DNA of 64,000 bases from Brachypodium distachyon (taxonomy: Eukaryota; Streptophyta; Magnoliopsida; Poales; Poaceae). The DNA lies in the NCBI RefSeq assembly GCF_000005505.3, contig NC_016132.3:42794914-42858913 (forward strand), read 5' to 3'. The translations under genes and the position numbers were made by a program. Each line of letters opens with the position of its first letter. Position 1 is the stretch's first letter. Below are positions 10,358 to 21,026 of this stretch, one piece after another. A model generated the notes under the pieces. The model did not search any database. It was not told where the DNA came from and was given only the letters and a program-made list of their open reading frames with translations.

Positions 10358-13300
10358 ATGTCTTCCAAGGGCCAGAACCATCCCAAGGGGAGCACCAGCA
10401 AAGGGGACAAGGCCAGCAAGAAGGAGCTGTCGGACAGGGCCCGGAAGGAGGAGGAAATGCAGGCTAAGTTCACCTTCTCCACCCGCGCGTACAATGGCGA
10501 GGGGGTCGACAAGCTGGACTTGGCGCTGGCCACCAAGCACAATGAGCACGGGCCGACGCGGGTCCTCCCCGTCGGTGCGGAGCGCGAAGGGCACTACTTC
10601 TGGATCTTCGGGAGGTTCATCCTTGCCGGGTTCGTGCCGCCGCACTCCTACTTCCTTTCAGCCATCATGGAGACCTACAGGCTCATCATGGCGCATCTTC
10701 ACCCCACGTCGTTCTTCACATTGGCTGTTTTCCAGCACCTATGTGAAGCGTTCATGGGGGTGATGCTGTCGGTGGTGCTATTCCGCCACTACTACTACTA
10801 CCCGAGGGTGGAGAAGGCTCCCCTGTCCTCGGGAGTAGTGTTCCGATTCCGCGACAGGATCAAGTGGGAATTCATCGAGCTGGGGAAGAAAAAGATCAAG
10901 CACGAATGGCGCCGTGACTGGTGCTGCGTGCGCACCGACGAGCTCCAGGAGTTCCACGAGGAGCCCCTCGGGCCTCCGAAGGGCTATGACAACTGGACGA
11001 TCCGTGACCAGAAGGACGAGGAGGTGGCCCCAATCTGCGCGAAGATCAAGGCGCTCCGTGAGGCTGGGATCACGGACACGGATGTGGCGCGCCACTTCAT
11101 CGGGAGGCGCGTGGCCCCCCTGCAGCAGCGCTCGCATCCGGCATGGATGTACACCGGGGCCGGCGACCGGACCCGGTTGCAGCGCACGGACCTCCTCCCG
11201 AAGGAAGAGCAGTTCTGGGTGAAGGGTATCACCGGCGAGGACGAACCTTACCGGCTGCCCCGCTTGGAGCGCAACCGCTCCACGCCGGGATCCCGAACCC
11301 GGGAGCCCGGGATCTCCCACTCTGCGACGAGTGGGGGACTCCCACTCTGCGATGAGTGGAGGATCGTGGAGGACCCCTCGGCGCAACCCTCCCCCCCGCC
11401 GCCCAGGCCCCAGAAGGGCAAGGAGCCGGCTTTCGGCTCGGGGAAAGGGGGCCAGGGCCAAGCCTCCGCCAAGGCAGAGGGCTCGGACTCGGACGACTCC
11501 TCGTTGGGTGTCGGAGGAGACCTCAGCGACGACGACGACGACGCGCCCCCGGCAGCCGGCGGGGTCGTGCCAGAGGAGGACGACGAGGAGGAAGACGGGC
11601 GGTTCGCGGCGGAGCGGGCGGGCAGGCGGGAGGCCAGCTCGCAGCTCCAGGGGCCTCACGGCGACGCGGGGGCTGGGGCCTCCGGCGGCAGCGACGCGGC
11701 TGCAGCAGCCGCCCCGACCACCTCGGCGACTCCAACAGCTCCCCCCGTGCGAAGCGGCCGTCTGGCGAGGAGCATCCTGGCGGACAGGGTGCTCAAGCTC
11801 AAACTGGCGGGTTAAGTCCAATGTTGTCCAGAACACCTTTGATTTTACGAAATTATTTTGTGCCTGACTAATTTATTTTTGCGCTTTCCAGTTCGTCGAG
11901 GAAGAGGGGCCAGACCAGCGCGTCGCCGGCAGCCCCAACCAAGAAGCCACGCCCGGCACCGGGCGGCGGCGACCAAGATGCCGCTGACGAAGTGGTTGTG
12001 ATGGCGGCAGCGGCCGCTGGGGACCCTTGGGTCCCCCGATCCGAGCTCGCAGGGAACCGGCTCGGCGGCAGGTACGTGCGAGTTCCAGCGTTTCTTCTAT
12101 CTACCCGCGCCATTTCCCATGCTTGACGCAGGTGCCGTTTGTGCAGCTGCTGGAGGGGTTCCGGCTACGCTCGCGCCAGCAGAGGTGCAGGTAATCGACC
12201 TGACTGGCGAGGTCGACGACGATGCTCCGGCGGAGGTTTCCTCCGTTGGAGCTCTTCAGCAATAGGCAACATCCAGCAGCAGCAGCGGATGTTCGTCGAT
12301 TTCTTCAACGACGCGTAGTAGCACCACGCCTGCGTCGTGGCGGAGCTGGGCGCAGCACGACGGGAAGCGTAGGAGCAGCGTACCGAGTTGCATCGGCTCC
12401 GGGAGAAGGTCCAGCAGGCGGGGCAAGCCGGGGCAACGCCTGCTGTGCAAGGGGTGCCGGAGGCGCAGGTCCTCCAGCAGTTGTGGGATCTCCAGCAAGA
12501 GCACCAGCGGGAGCACGAGTTGGTGAAGGCCACACACGCCAAGAGCGAGGAGGAGCACCAGGCGGCTCTGGACTCGTTCCAAGGGCGTCTCCGGGAGAAG
12601 ACGGACTTACTGTCCGGCTACTCCCTGGAGATCCAGCACCTCCGCCGCGAGGTCGGAGAGCTGGAGACGGCGACTGCAACAGCAGCTGAAGCCTCAGCGC
12701 GCCAGGAGAAGGAGCTGCAGGACCAGGCCCACACCCGGGAGCGCGAGCTTGCGGGGCCGCCCAAGATGCCAGCTCGTCCCTTCAGGGCGAGCTCGACATG
12801 GTGCGGCAGGAACTCTGGCTGATCGACGACGACAACACCAAGAAGGCGTCGGAGATCGGTAGGCTGAAGTCCGAGTGCCGCGAGCACAAGCTGCAGGCCA
12901 GGAGGCTCGCGATGCGTGTATCGAGCGACGGGCCCGCAGGACAGGGGAGGTGGCCAGGCTGAAGAAGCTGGCCGAATCGGTGGTGGAGGCGCTGCAGGGG
13001 TTCGAGATCCCCGTGGCTTCCTTTGATGGGGCAGACATGGGGAGCTTCACTTCATTCTTCGCAGACTTCGTCGGCCGGCCGAGCGGCCTGCAGAGCTGTG
13101 TGACGGCCTTCGGGGACCGGCAAGTCGGCCTTGCGGCCGAGCATGTCGTCGGGCAAATTCTCACCCGGGTCCACTCCGCCCACCCTGACTTCCCGTTCGA
13201 GTCGGTCTTCGACGCCTGGTCGGACGAAGAAGAAGCCAAGAACCACCGGGAAGCGGTGCAGGGCGTCGTGGACGAGATGGTGGCGCAGATGCAGAGCAAG

Positions 13301-13405
13301 GTCGACGAAGACGAAGCCGATGCTGAGGAGGTTGCCGGAGAAGCCCCCGATGCCGAGGACGCACCTGACACCGACGCAACCACCCCGAGAGCACCTCCCG
13401 CGTAG
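10358..13405 (+). pseudogene. Antisense additional gene of the Tat element (Transposase_28-type)
   Basis: The first exon (10358-11810, open frame to 11815) encodes about 485 residues on the strand opposite to gag-pol. Residues about 70-160 (FGRFILAGFVPPHSYFLSAI through VVLFRHYYYYP) match the plant Transposase_28 family (PF04195, 'putative gypsy type transposon'), whose function is unknown. An acidic, Ser-rich linker follows, then a probable intron 11811-11891 with branchpoint-like CTGACTAAT and a T-rich tract before CAG. The next block has a basic, nuclear-localisation-like patch (SSRKRGQ, TKKPRPAP), then VIDLTGEVDDD, a long Gln/Glu-rich coiled coil (12388-12760), and a C-terminal block (12950-13405) with an acidic tail. 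The blocks lie in all three frames and contain TAG stops at 12263, 12316, 12319 and 12370, so the gene is broken. Similar antisense frames are known in Grande-like elements. Confidence 0.75.
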
Positions 13406-14847
13406 TTTCCTCCCTTTTTCTTTTTTTTTTATTTTCCTGCAAGTGGCGGGTGGCGCCTTAGAACTTTTAATGTTAGCTTTCCCTTATCATCTCCAGTGTT
13501 ATTTGGCAACTTGTTTTGCTCAAGCTTCAATATATCCAATGCCACTTTTACTCGTTTCTTTGCCTAAGACTAGCTTGCCGGGGAGGAGCTATGTCCTTCT
13601 CGTGCTTTAGCCTTGCGTACCTGAGGACTCGCCAACCACGTGCTTGGCCAGACTAGGGACCCGGGACGGACCCGCGGTGGCAACCTAGGACCAAACGGCA
13701 GCGGCTAGTCGCTCCGCCGGCAGGTTAACTAACCCAGCGCGCACGCCTCCGGGACGGACCCGCGAGCCACGTGTGGGGGGCGTCCTCACCCTGCAAGCTT
13801 CCTTCTATGCTCCGGCAACATAGGGACCGAGCCTACCCCAGCAAACCAGTGTTACTAAAGGGAAAAACCAAGGACTCAAAATGAGATAATTAGCTTCCCG
13901 TTCTCTTTGGACTTGTTGCACCTTGTTGAGAGCCGTGGCAAGGAAGCGGTGGCAGTGCACCCTCCAGCGGCACCCTCGGAGCTGCGGAGGCATGCACCAC
14001 CACCACGTCTTTACGACGCCTCTCGCTTGTCTCATCGCTATTTCTGGTGTCGTTTCATAAGAGATGTGACAGGGCCGCGATGGTGGGAACACCTCAGCGA
14101 CAAGCGCAGAGGAATGCACCACCATCGCCTCTCTGCGACATCTCTTTCCTTCTAGCCCGTTGGTGGTGTTGCACTTGCCCTAGTCTCCTTAAATAGCCAA
14201 AGCGCTGCTCTTGCCTCCACACGCTCGGGACCACCAGTCGCCGCGTGGAGGCACCGGCCCTGTCTCAGTTTCCTGCATCAAGCCTCGAAGTAATTGTCAT
14301 ATATGTACAATTTACTCGCAAGACGACGACACCCGTGACCACCCCACGAGCGTCACAGTGTGCCTTTGCCTTATCTCTATCCTGCATGTCAGATTCCTAC
14401 AGTGCCCAAGGTACCTAACAATTTTTTTTCGAAATGCACGAAAAACAGTATAAACTGGATAACCTCCTGCCTCCCAGTCCCCGGGCACAGAAGAGTCGAC
14501 CTCAGACCTGGTTGTGAGCATCTTTACGTTTTCATGGTGCCTCGCTGGCACATAGCACGTTGCGGACGGGTCCGGCAACTGCTAGGCATCGTTCCGGGCC
14601 GTCTCGGCAACAAGCTTGGTTTTCGGGGTTCCAGCAGCCCCCTGCTCACAGCCAAGGATGAGGAGACAATTCTGTGCACCTAGAGCAGGAGACAGAAGCA
14701 TTCATAAATAGCAAAGCACAATATTCACCAAAGGAACACTTATCTTTATTCAACGTTGTGCTAGCGGATTACAATTTTGCCTTGCCCGGCTACACTAGCT
14801 TAAAGTCATGCTGCCGCAGCGTCACCCGTGGGTAAGGCACCACCGTT
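13406..14847. other. Non-coding interior of the Tat element
   Basis: The region between the convergent 3' ends of the antisense gene and pol. It contains recurring GGGACGGACCCGCG-type blocks (about 13660 and 13750) but no frame resembling a protein. Terminators or polyadenylation sites for both converging transcripts would be expected here; none is clear enough to call. Confidence 0.6.
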
Positions 14848-17800
14848 TCACGGGTAGAACTTGCGCAGGTGCTCAATGTTCCAACTATTGGGCACCGGCA
14901 AGCCTTCTTCGGTTTCGAGCCGGACAGCCCCCGGTCTGGTCACCTGCACTACCCGGAAAGGGCCTTCCCAGATTGGACTCAACTTGTTCCCGGCCTTCGT
15001 TCCTTGTACCCGGCGCAGGACGAGGTCTCCAACGTCGAGCCCCCGAGGACGGACTCTCCTGTCGTGATAACAACGGAGTCCCTGTTAGTAGCTTGCAGGT
15101 CGTACAACAGCCCGGCATCGAATCTCCTCGATGAAGGTAAGGTCATCAATCCTCTGCGTGTGTTGGCTCTTGTCGCCGTACGCGCGTACCCGAGGTGACC
15201 CATACTTGAGCTCGAGGGGCGGCACAACTTCTGCCCCGTAGATGAGGGCAAACGGAGTTTGACCCTCGCCCGACTTGGTGTGGTCCGCAGTGACCACAGG
15301 ACGGGCTGGAGTTCTTCAACCCAGTGTTTCGCGTGGCCTTTGAGCTTGTCAAAGGTTGTCGTCTTGAGCCCTCGCAGCACTTCTGCGTTGGCTCGCTCAA
15401 CTTGCCCATTGCTCCTGGGATGAGCAACAGAGGCAAAGTGAATCTTAGTGCCCATGTCCTCACAGTAAGCTTGGAACACCGCACTAGTGAAATGCGTGCC
15501 ATTGTCCGTGATGATGCCGTTAGGCACTCCAAATAGGCGCACAATACCCTTGAAGAACTTGATGGCTGCTTGCGCCGTGATGGTTCGGACAGGCTCCACC
15601 TCGATCCACTTCAAAAACTTGTCGATGGCCACGAGCAGGTACTCGTAGCCGCCAACTGCTCTCGGCAACTTGCCGACGAGGTCCAGCCCCTAGACCGTGA
15701 ACGGCCACGAGGACGGGATGACTTGCAGGGCTTGCGCTGGTTAGTTGCTCTTCTTGGCGTGAAACTGGCATGCTTCACAGGTCTTGACTAATTGTTCGGC
15801 ATCGGCTAGTGCTGTCGGCCAGTAGAAGCCGTGCCGAAACGCTTTCCCGGCTAGTGCCCTGGAGGCCACATGGTGCGAGCATGTGCCTCGATGTATATCC
15901 TCCAGCAACGCGGGCCCTTCTTCCTGGGGCACGCAAAGGAGCATGACTCCGTTAGGACGCCTTCGGTAGAGTTCTCCGTCCACCAGGGCGTACATCTTAG
16001 CTTGCCGGGCTACTCGCTCCGCGGCAACGTCTTCCTCCGGGAGGGTCCCGTCCCTGAGGTAGCGAATAATATCCGTCCCCCAGGGTGCTGGCTCCCGGCT
16101 AATATACGCCACCAACTTGGCGGCATAATCCCTTGCAGCTGCAGGGTCACCTTGAGTTGCCGGATGGGCTTCCCCGTCAACTGTCTTGAGGTCGACAGAG
16201 GGCTTCGACTGCCTCTGCACGAACACCCCAGGAGGCACCTTGCTGCGTTCCGCTGCCCACTTGGACAGTTCGTCCGCAACAAAGTTGTCCTTGCGCTTTA
16301 CGTGCTCAAATCGAAGTCCTTTGAACTTGGACTCCCATTTTCGCACTTCCTCCACGTACGCCGCCATCTGAGGTCGGTTGTAGTCCTTGTTTACCTGGTT
16401 GATCACGAGTTGGAAGTCTCTGCGAACAACCAAGCACTTGACGTCGAGGGCGATCGCCGCGCGCAACCCGGCAAGTAGCCCCTCGTACTCTGCCGTGTTG
16501 TTGGTAGAGTTGGCGAAGTCGAGCTGTATCACGAACTTGGGCTGATCCCCGGTGGGTGACTCGATCACCACTCCGGCACCGGCGCCCTGCAAGCAGAAGG
16601 CGCCGTCGAAGTACATGACCCAGTACTCTTCGTCCAATCTGCCGGGAAGGCTCGCTTCTGGCTCTTCTTCCTCTATGCTTGTCGATGTCCACTCCGCGAT
16701 GAAATTAGCGAGAGTGGTGCTCTTGATGCTCTTGGTGTTTGCGAAACGCAGCCTGAACTCTGCTAGCTCCATTCTCCACTCGGCCACCCTTCGGGTGGCT
16801 TCACGGTTGGTGAGAGCCCTCTCCAAGCAGAACCCTGACACCACCGTGATGCTGTGCGCCTGAAAGTAATGGCGCAGCTTCCTTGAAGCGAGCAGGATCC
16901 CAAGCAGAAGCTTCTGGACCTGCGGGTACCGTACCCGGGCAGCGCGCAGCACCGCGCTAACAAAGTACACGGGATGCTGCACTAGCCGCTTGCGGGGGGC
17001 AGCCTGCGTGGGCTGTCCCTCAGATCCGGGGGCAGAGGAGGTAGCCGGGGGTTCCTTCGGCACGCCGGGAGCCCCCGGTCCTTCCGCCTCAGCCCCCGGG
17101 ACTTGCTCTTCCCTCTCGGCAACGAGCACGGAGCTCACTACCTGGTCCGTCGCTGCTAGGTACAGCAGCAACGGCTCGCCCGGCTTGGGGGCGACGAGGA
17201 CCGGCGGCGACTTCAGGTACCTCTTCAGGTCCTGGAACGCCGCTTCCGCCTCAGGGGTCCAACTGATTGGAGCCTTCTTCTTCATCACCTTGAAGAAAGG
17301 CAGGGCTCGCTCGCCCAGCCTTGAGATGAAACGCCCAAGCGCCGCAACGCACCTGTTGAGGCGCTGGACGTCTCTAACCATGTGGGGTGCCTCCATCTTC
17401 TCGATCGCCACGATCTTCTGTGGATTGGCTTCGATTCCCCTGTGAGAAACCAAGAAGCCCAGCAAGTGTCCCGAGTCCACACCGAACGTGCACTTCTCGG
17501 GGTTAACCTTGAGTTTGATCCTGCGGAGGTTGTTGAACGTCTCCTGCAGGTCACCGACGAGCGAGTCCCTACGCCGTGACTTGACGATGATATCGTCCAT
17601 GTAGGCCTCGATGTTCCGGCCTAGCTGGGGCCCCAGACCCTCACACAGGGCACGCTAAAATGTCGAGCCCGCGTTCTTCAACCCGAAAAGCATGCACGTG
17701 TAACAGTAGCAGCCAACCGGGATGATAAACGCTATTTTCTCCTCGTCTTCGTCTGCCATCTTGATCTGATGGTAGCCGGTGAAGGCATCTAGAAAGCACA

Positions 17801-18926
17801 AAGACTCACAACCCGCTGTAGAATCTACTATTTGATCGATACGGGGTACAGGGAAGGGGTCCTTTGGACATTCGCGGTTAAGATCAGTAAAATCTACACA
17901 CATGCGCAATTTATTTCCAGCTTTAGGGACTACAACAGGGTTTGCTAACCAAGTGGGGTACAACACTTCCCTGATCGTCCCAGCATTCTTGAGCTTCTCC
18001 ACTTCCTGCTGGATGAAGTCCTTGCATTCTTGTGCTTGCCGGCGAACCTTCTGCTTGACGGGCCGCGCGTCCAGGCGCACTGCCAGCCGATGCTCGATCA
18101 CCTCCCTAGGGACTCCGGGAAGATCTGACGGCTCCCAAGCGAACACATCAGAGTTCTCCCGGAGGAAGGCGACGAGGGCGCTTTCCTATTTGTCGCTGAG
18201 GCTCGCACCGATGGAGACGGTGCGTGCCTCGTTGCCGGCATGCAGGGGCACCTTCTTGACCTTGGTGCCCTCGTCCTTCAGCTTCGCGCCCTTGCTAACG
18301 CGCGGGCTAGAGTTGGAGCTGCCCCCGGTGTCCTGTCCGGGAGCGGATCGTGCCTTCTTTTGTGCGGGTTGTTCACCCGCAAGTGGATCCTCGGTCCTCG
18401 CAACGTCGTAGTCGCCGGGATCCACCACTGCGGAGGTCTTCACGACATCGCCCACGCACCAAGCAGCGTCCTTCAGGTCGCACTTGATGGAGAGTACGTT
18501 GTATGTTAACGGCATCGTCATCACACCGTAGGTGCAATGGGTTGCCGCCATGAACTTGATCAGCGTTGGCCGACCAATGATCCCGTTGTATGGCAACGGG
18601 GTGTGAGCCACATCGAAAATGATGTGCTCAGTCCGAAACGCTTCCCGGGAACCGAAGGTCACCGGGAGCGTGATTCGCCCCATGGGCTGCACCACTCCAG
18701 GGTTGATCCCCCGGAACGGGTCGGTGGGCTTCATCTGCTCCAGGGGCAGCTGAAGCTTCTCCACCAGCTTGGCCGACAGCAGGTTGAGGCTTGCCCCGCT
18801 GTCCACCAGTACCTTGGTCACCGTCACATTGTTTATGATCAGCGACACTACGAGGGGGCGTACCCTGAACCCAAGGGACGGATCGGGTGATCGTCTGAGT
18901 TGAAGGTGATCGGCACATGCGACCAT
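14848..18926 (-). pseudogene. Tat-lineage pol: protease, RT, two RNase H, integrase
   Basis: Reading leftwards in one frame: protease with VDSGASLNLL (about 18800); reverse transcriptase with CVDFTDLNRECPKD, LDAFTGYHQI and the catalytic YMDD at about 17600; an RT-associated RNase H; a second RNase H (VMYFDGAFC, STNNTAEYEGLLAGL, KRKDNFVADELSKWA); the integrase HHCC finger (HRGTCSHH, CEACQFH); and the integrase core with Asp in LVAIDKF, Asp in ITDNGTHF and Glu in RANAEVL. It ends HLRKFYP then TGA at 14848. The frame carries stops at 18186 (TAG), 17655 (TAG), 15741 (TAA) and 15690 (TAG), and a frameshift near 15260 in the integrase C-terminus (GQTPFALIYGAEVV is in another frame). The protease frame overlaps gag's end by 79 nt in a different frame, either a programmed shift or decay. 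Not functional. Confidence 0.9.
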
Positions 18927-20065
18927 CTCAACGGCTGCTGTGCCTCCATGCTGGGGAGGAGGACGCAGACCTCACACGTGAACCGCTTCACGGCGGCGTG
19001 AGACGTGAGAGCATACGCTCCCCCGTGGATGCAGACGACGTCGCGAGGCTCCTGGAAGCCGGGCTCGTCGTCGTCATCGTCGTCGCTGTAGACATCCTCG
19101 CGCTGCTCAGCGTGAGGCTTGTCGCGTCCCCGGGGAGGCCGGTCCTTGCCGCCGCGGGCCTGACCGCGACCCCCCGCGGGTTCTCCTTTGTCGCCGCCGG
19201 CTGCGTCCCGGCTTGCTCCGCCGCGGGGGTTGTTCGGGCAGTCCCGGGAGAGGTGCCCAATGTCCCCGCAGTTGAAGCAAGCCCCGGCAGCGCGGCGTTC
19301 CTCGGGGCGCTGCTCGCCCTTCTCCTTGATGGTCTGGAGAGTGAGGCAGTCCTGCGCGTCGTGGGTGGCGTTGGTGTGGATGGGGCAGCGCGCGGCCGCT
19401 GCCGTCTTGCTACCCGATGCTCCCGCCGCCGCCGCCTTCTGGGCGGGCCTCTGGGGAGCCCCCGGCTCCGCGGCAAGCACTTGCTTACCGCCGCGTTTTC
19501 GGGAGCTCTTCTTCCTGGAGCCCTTCGGTGGGTTTGCCGCTGCTTTGGCGGCAAGCTCGGGCGCCAAGCGCCCTTCCTCGACCATCGCGCACTTGTGCGC
19601 GAGAGCGTAGAGATACCTTGTGGTCCGGATCCGGTGCGTGTTGAGCTTCTCACGCATCTTCGGGTCCCGGACGTTGATGGCGTACGTGTTGGTGATGGCG
19701 GCCGCTTCCGCCTCAGGGATGGAGTAGGAGAGGTTGGAGAACCTGTTGGTGAAGTCCTGCAACGTCTCCCTCGGTTTCTGCACGACCGTGTGCAGTTCCG
19801 CAAGGGTTCGCGGGCGCTTGTAGCCGCCTTGGAACGCCTTCACGAACTGCTCGCGCAGGTCAGCCCAGGAGGCTATGGACCCGGCGGGCAAGTTGATCAA
19901 CCAAGTCCTCACTGATCCTTTGAGGACCATCGGAAACCAGTTGGCCCTGACCTTGTCGTCGGCGCCAATGGCGTGCATGCCCAACGTGTAGGTCAGGAGA
20001 AAATCCTTGGGGTTCACGGTCCCATCGTACGTCCGGAGCGTCGGCGCTCGAACTTGCGAGGCCAC
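18848..20065 (-). CDS. Tat-element gag (405 codons, probably N-terminally truncated)
   Basis: The frame is open for 405 residues. The retrotransposon gag domain spans about residues 10-160 (TYDGTVNPKDFLLTYTLGM, ANWFPMVLKGSVRTWLINLP, FVKAFQGGYKRP). A basic Lys/Arg/Ala-rich linker (180-225) leads to CPIHTNATHDAQDC (227-240) and a CCHC zinc knuckle CFNCGDIGHLSRDC (263-276) that binds RNA. An acidic stretch lies near 320-335. Gag would form the virus-like particle in the cytoplasm. The conserved lead-in FTRELRRVTWPRKF sits just upstream in another frame, and only about 100 bp separates the PBS from this start. The normal gag N-terminal region is therefore missing or frameshifted, and the annotated ATG is probably internal. 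Confidence 0.8.
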   Translation of the reverse strand: MASQVRAPTLRTYDGTVNPKDFLLTYTLGMHAIGADDKVRANWFPMVLKGSVRTWLINLPAGSIASWADLREQFVKAFQGGYKRPRTLAELHTVVQKPRETLQDFTNRFSNLSYSIPEAEAAAITNTYAINVRDPKMREKLNTHRIRTTRYLYALAHKCAMVEEGRLAPELAAKAAANPPKGSRKKSSRKRGGKQVLAAEPGAPQRPAQKAAAAGASGSKTAAAARCPIHTNATHDAQDCLTLQTIKEKGEQRPEERRAAGACFNCGDIGHLSRDCPNNPRGGASRDAAGGDKGEPAGGRGQARGGKDRPPRGRDKPHAEQREDVYSDDDDDDEPGFQEPRDVVCIHGGAYALTSHAAVKRFTCEVCVLLPSMEAQQPLRWSHVPITFNSDDHPIRPLGSGYAPS

Positions 20066-20161
20066 GTCACCCGGCGCAGCTCGCGAGTAAACGCGATGCA
20101 GACGAAGGAGCCGATGTTGGTGACGATGATGCCGGCGGTTACCAGAAGCTCTATGCAGGCC

Positions 20162-20179
20162 CCCCTACCTGGCGCGCCA
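20162..20179 (-). other. Primer binding site
   Basis: Two bases inside the 5' LTR, the minus strand reads TGGCGCGCCAGGTAGGGG. TGG start, position and length fit a tRNA 3'-end complement that primes minus-strand DNA synthesis. I do not assign the tRNA species without a comparison; tRNA-Arg is reported for related grass elements. Confidence 0.7.
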
Positions 20180-20181
20180 AA

Positions 20182-21021
20182 TGTCGGAGCACGGTCTCCG
20201 GCACCGGGGATGCTGAGCACCCCCTTTTTGGTTCGGCGGAGGGCAAGGTGATCGCTCCGGCGATCGCTGGTGTGACGATAGACACGAAGTGTATACACGA
20301 GAGTTTACCCAGGTTCCGGCCACCCGGAGGTGTAATATCCTATGTCCTGCTTTGAGTTGTATTCACAAGTTTGAGTGTGTACAGATCACCCGGGGAGTTC
20401 CCGGGTTGGCTACTTGGGTGAATGCGATGCTATGTTCTAGTAACTGGGGTTGGAACCCTTTGACCGGTGGCATTGATCCTCCTTTTATAGCCAATGGGAT
20501 AACACAGGTGCCTAACCATGCAGCGTGACACGTTTCCCAGATGCGTGTCACGGCCACACGAGATACACTTTGGTTGATCCGCGCTGGACGCCATGCAGCA
20601 CCCTGTCACTGTACACGGTAGGAAAAAACGGTTCGCAGGGTAGTCGCCCTAGCCTTTCTCAGCAAGGCTAGGCCTGCCGATAAGACTCCTGTCGGTACAT
20701 TAAATGCACTGCACCCGCCGTCTTGTCCTGTCTTCACTGTTCTGCGGGTCCCGCCTGTATGCCCGAGCGCGGGTTGCTGGGGTGCACCTTCCCGGCTAGC
20801 GCACCTGCTAGTTGCCGGGAGGCATTCCTTCAGCTTCCCGGGACCGGGGTTCCCAAGGGCATCTTGTACTCGGCCCTTAGCCTTTAACTTCGCCAAAGGC
20901 CGTCTCCTCGAGGCAGGCTTCCCGGACTCGTCGCTTTCTGGGTGGCCTTCCTGACGGGGCTTCGTTACTGGCGACCCACGCGTCCCGTATCAGTGGGACC
21001 CCGTGGGCCATTGGTACGACA
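20182..21021 (-). repeat. 5' LTR of the Tat element (840 bp)
   Basis: The right-hand LTR, TGTCGGAGCACGGTCTCC to GGTACGACA on the plus strand. It should carry the promoter for gag-pol, transcribed leftwards. It is followed directly by the CAAAT target duplication. Confidence 0.95.
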
Positions 21022-21026
21022 CAAAT

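Larger units (their letters stand above)
9098..21021 (-). mobile_element. Complete Gypsy LTR retrotransposon, Tat lineage, 11.9 kb
   Basis: Two LTRs in the same orientation bound the element, each with TG...CA ends, and the 5-bp target duplication CAAAT is present at both borders (9093-9097 and 21022-21026). gag and pol read on the minus strand, so the 5' LTR is the right-hand one. The order gag, protease, RT, RNase H, a second RNase H, integrase is Gypsy; the second RNase H and the antisense extra gene at the 3' end are marks of the Tat lineage (as in Grande- and RIRE2-like elements). The LTRs differ by roughly 50-60 positions by eye (about 6-7 percent), mostly transitions, so the insertion is old. 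Multiple stops and frameshifts make it non-autonomous. Confidence 0.95.

Noticed and set aside
10778..11836. A 352-codon minus-strand frame in the retrotransposon
   Set aside because: It lies exactly opposite the Transposase_28 exon, whose plus frame has a recognisable domain; the minus frame is a GC-rich shadow.
18917..19915. A 332-codon plus-strand frame
   Set aside because: Antisense shadow of gag, which has the CCHC knuckle and gag domain on the minus strand.
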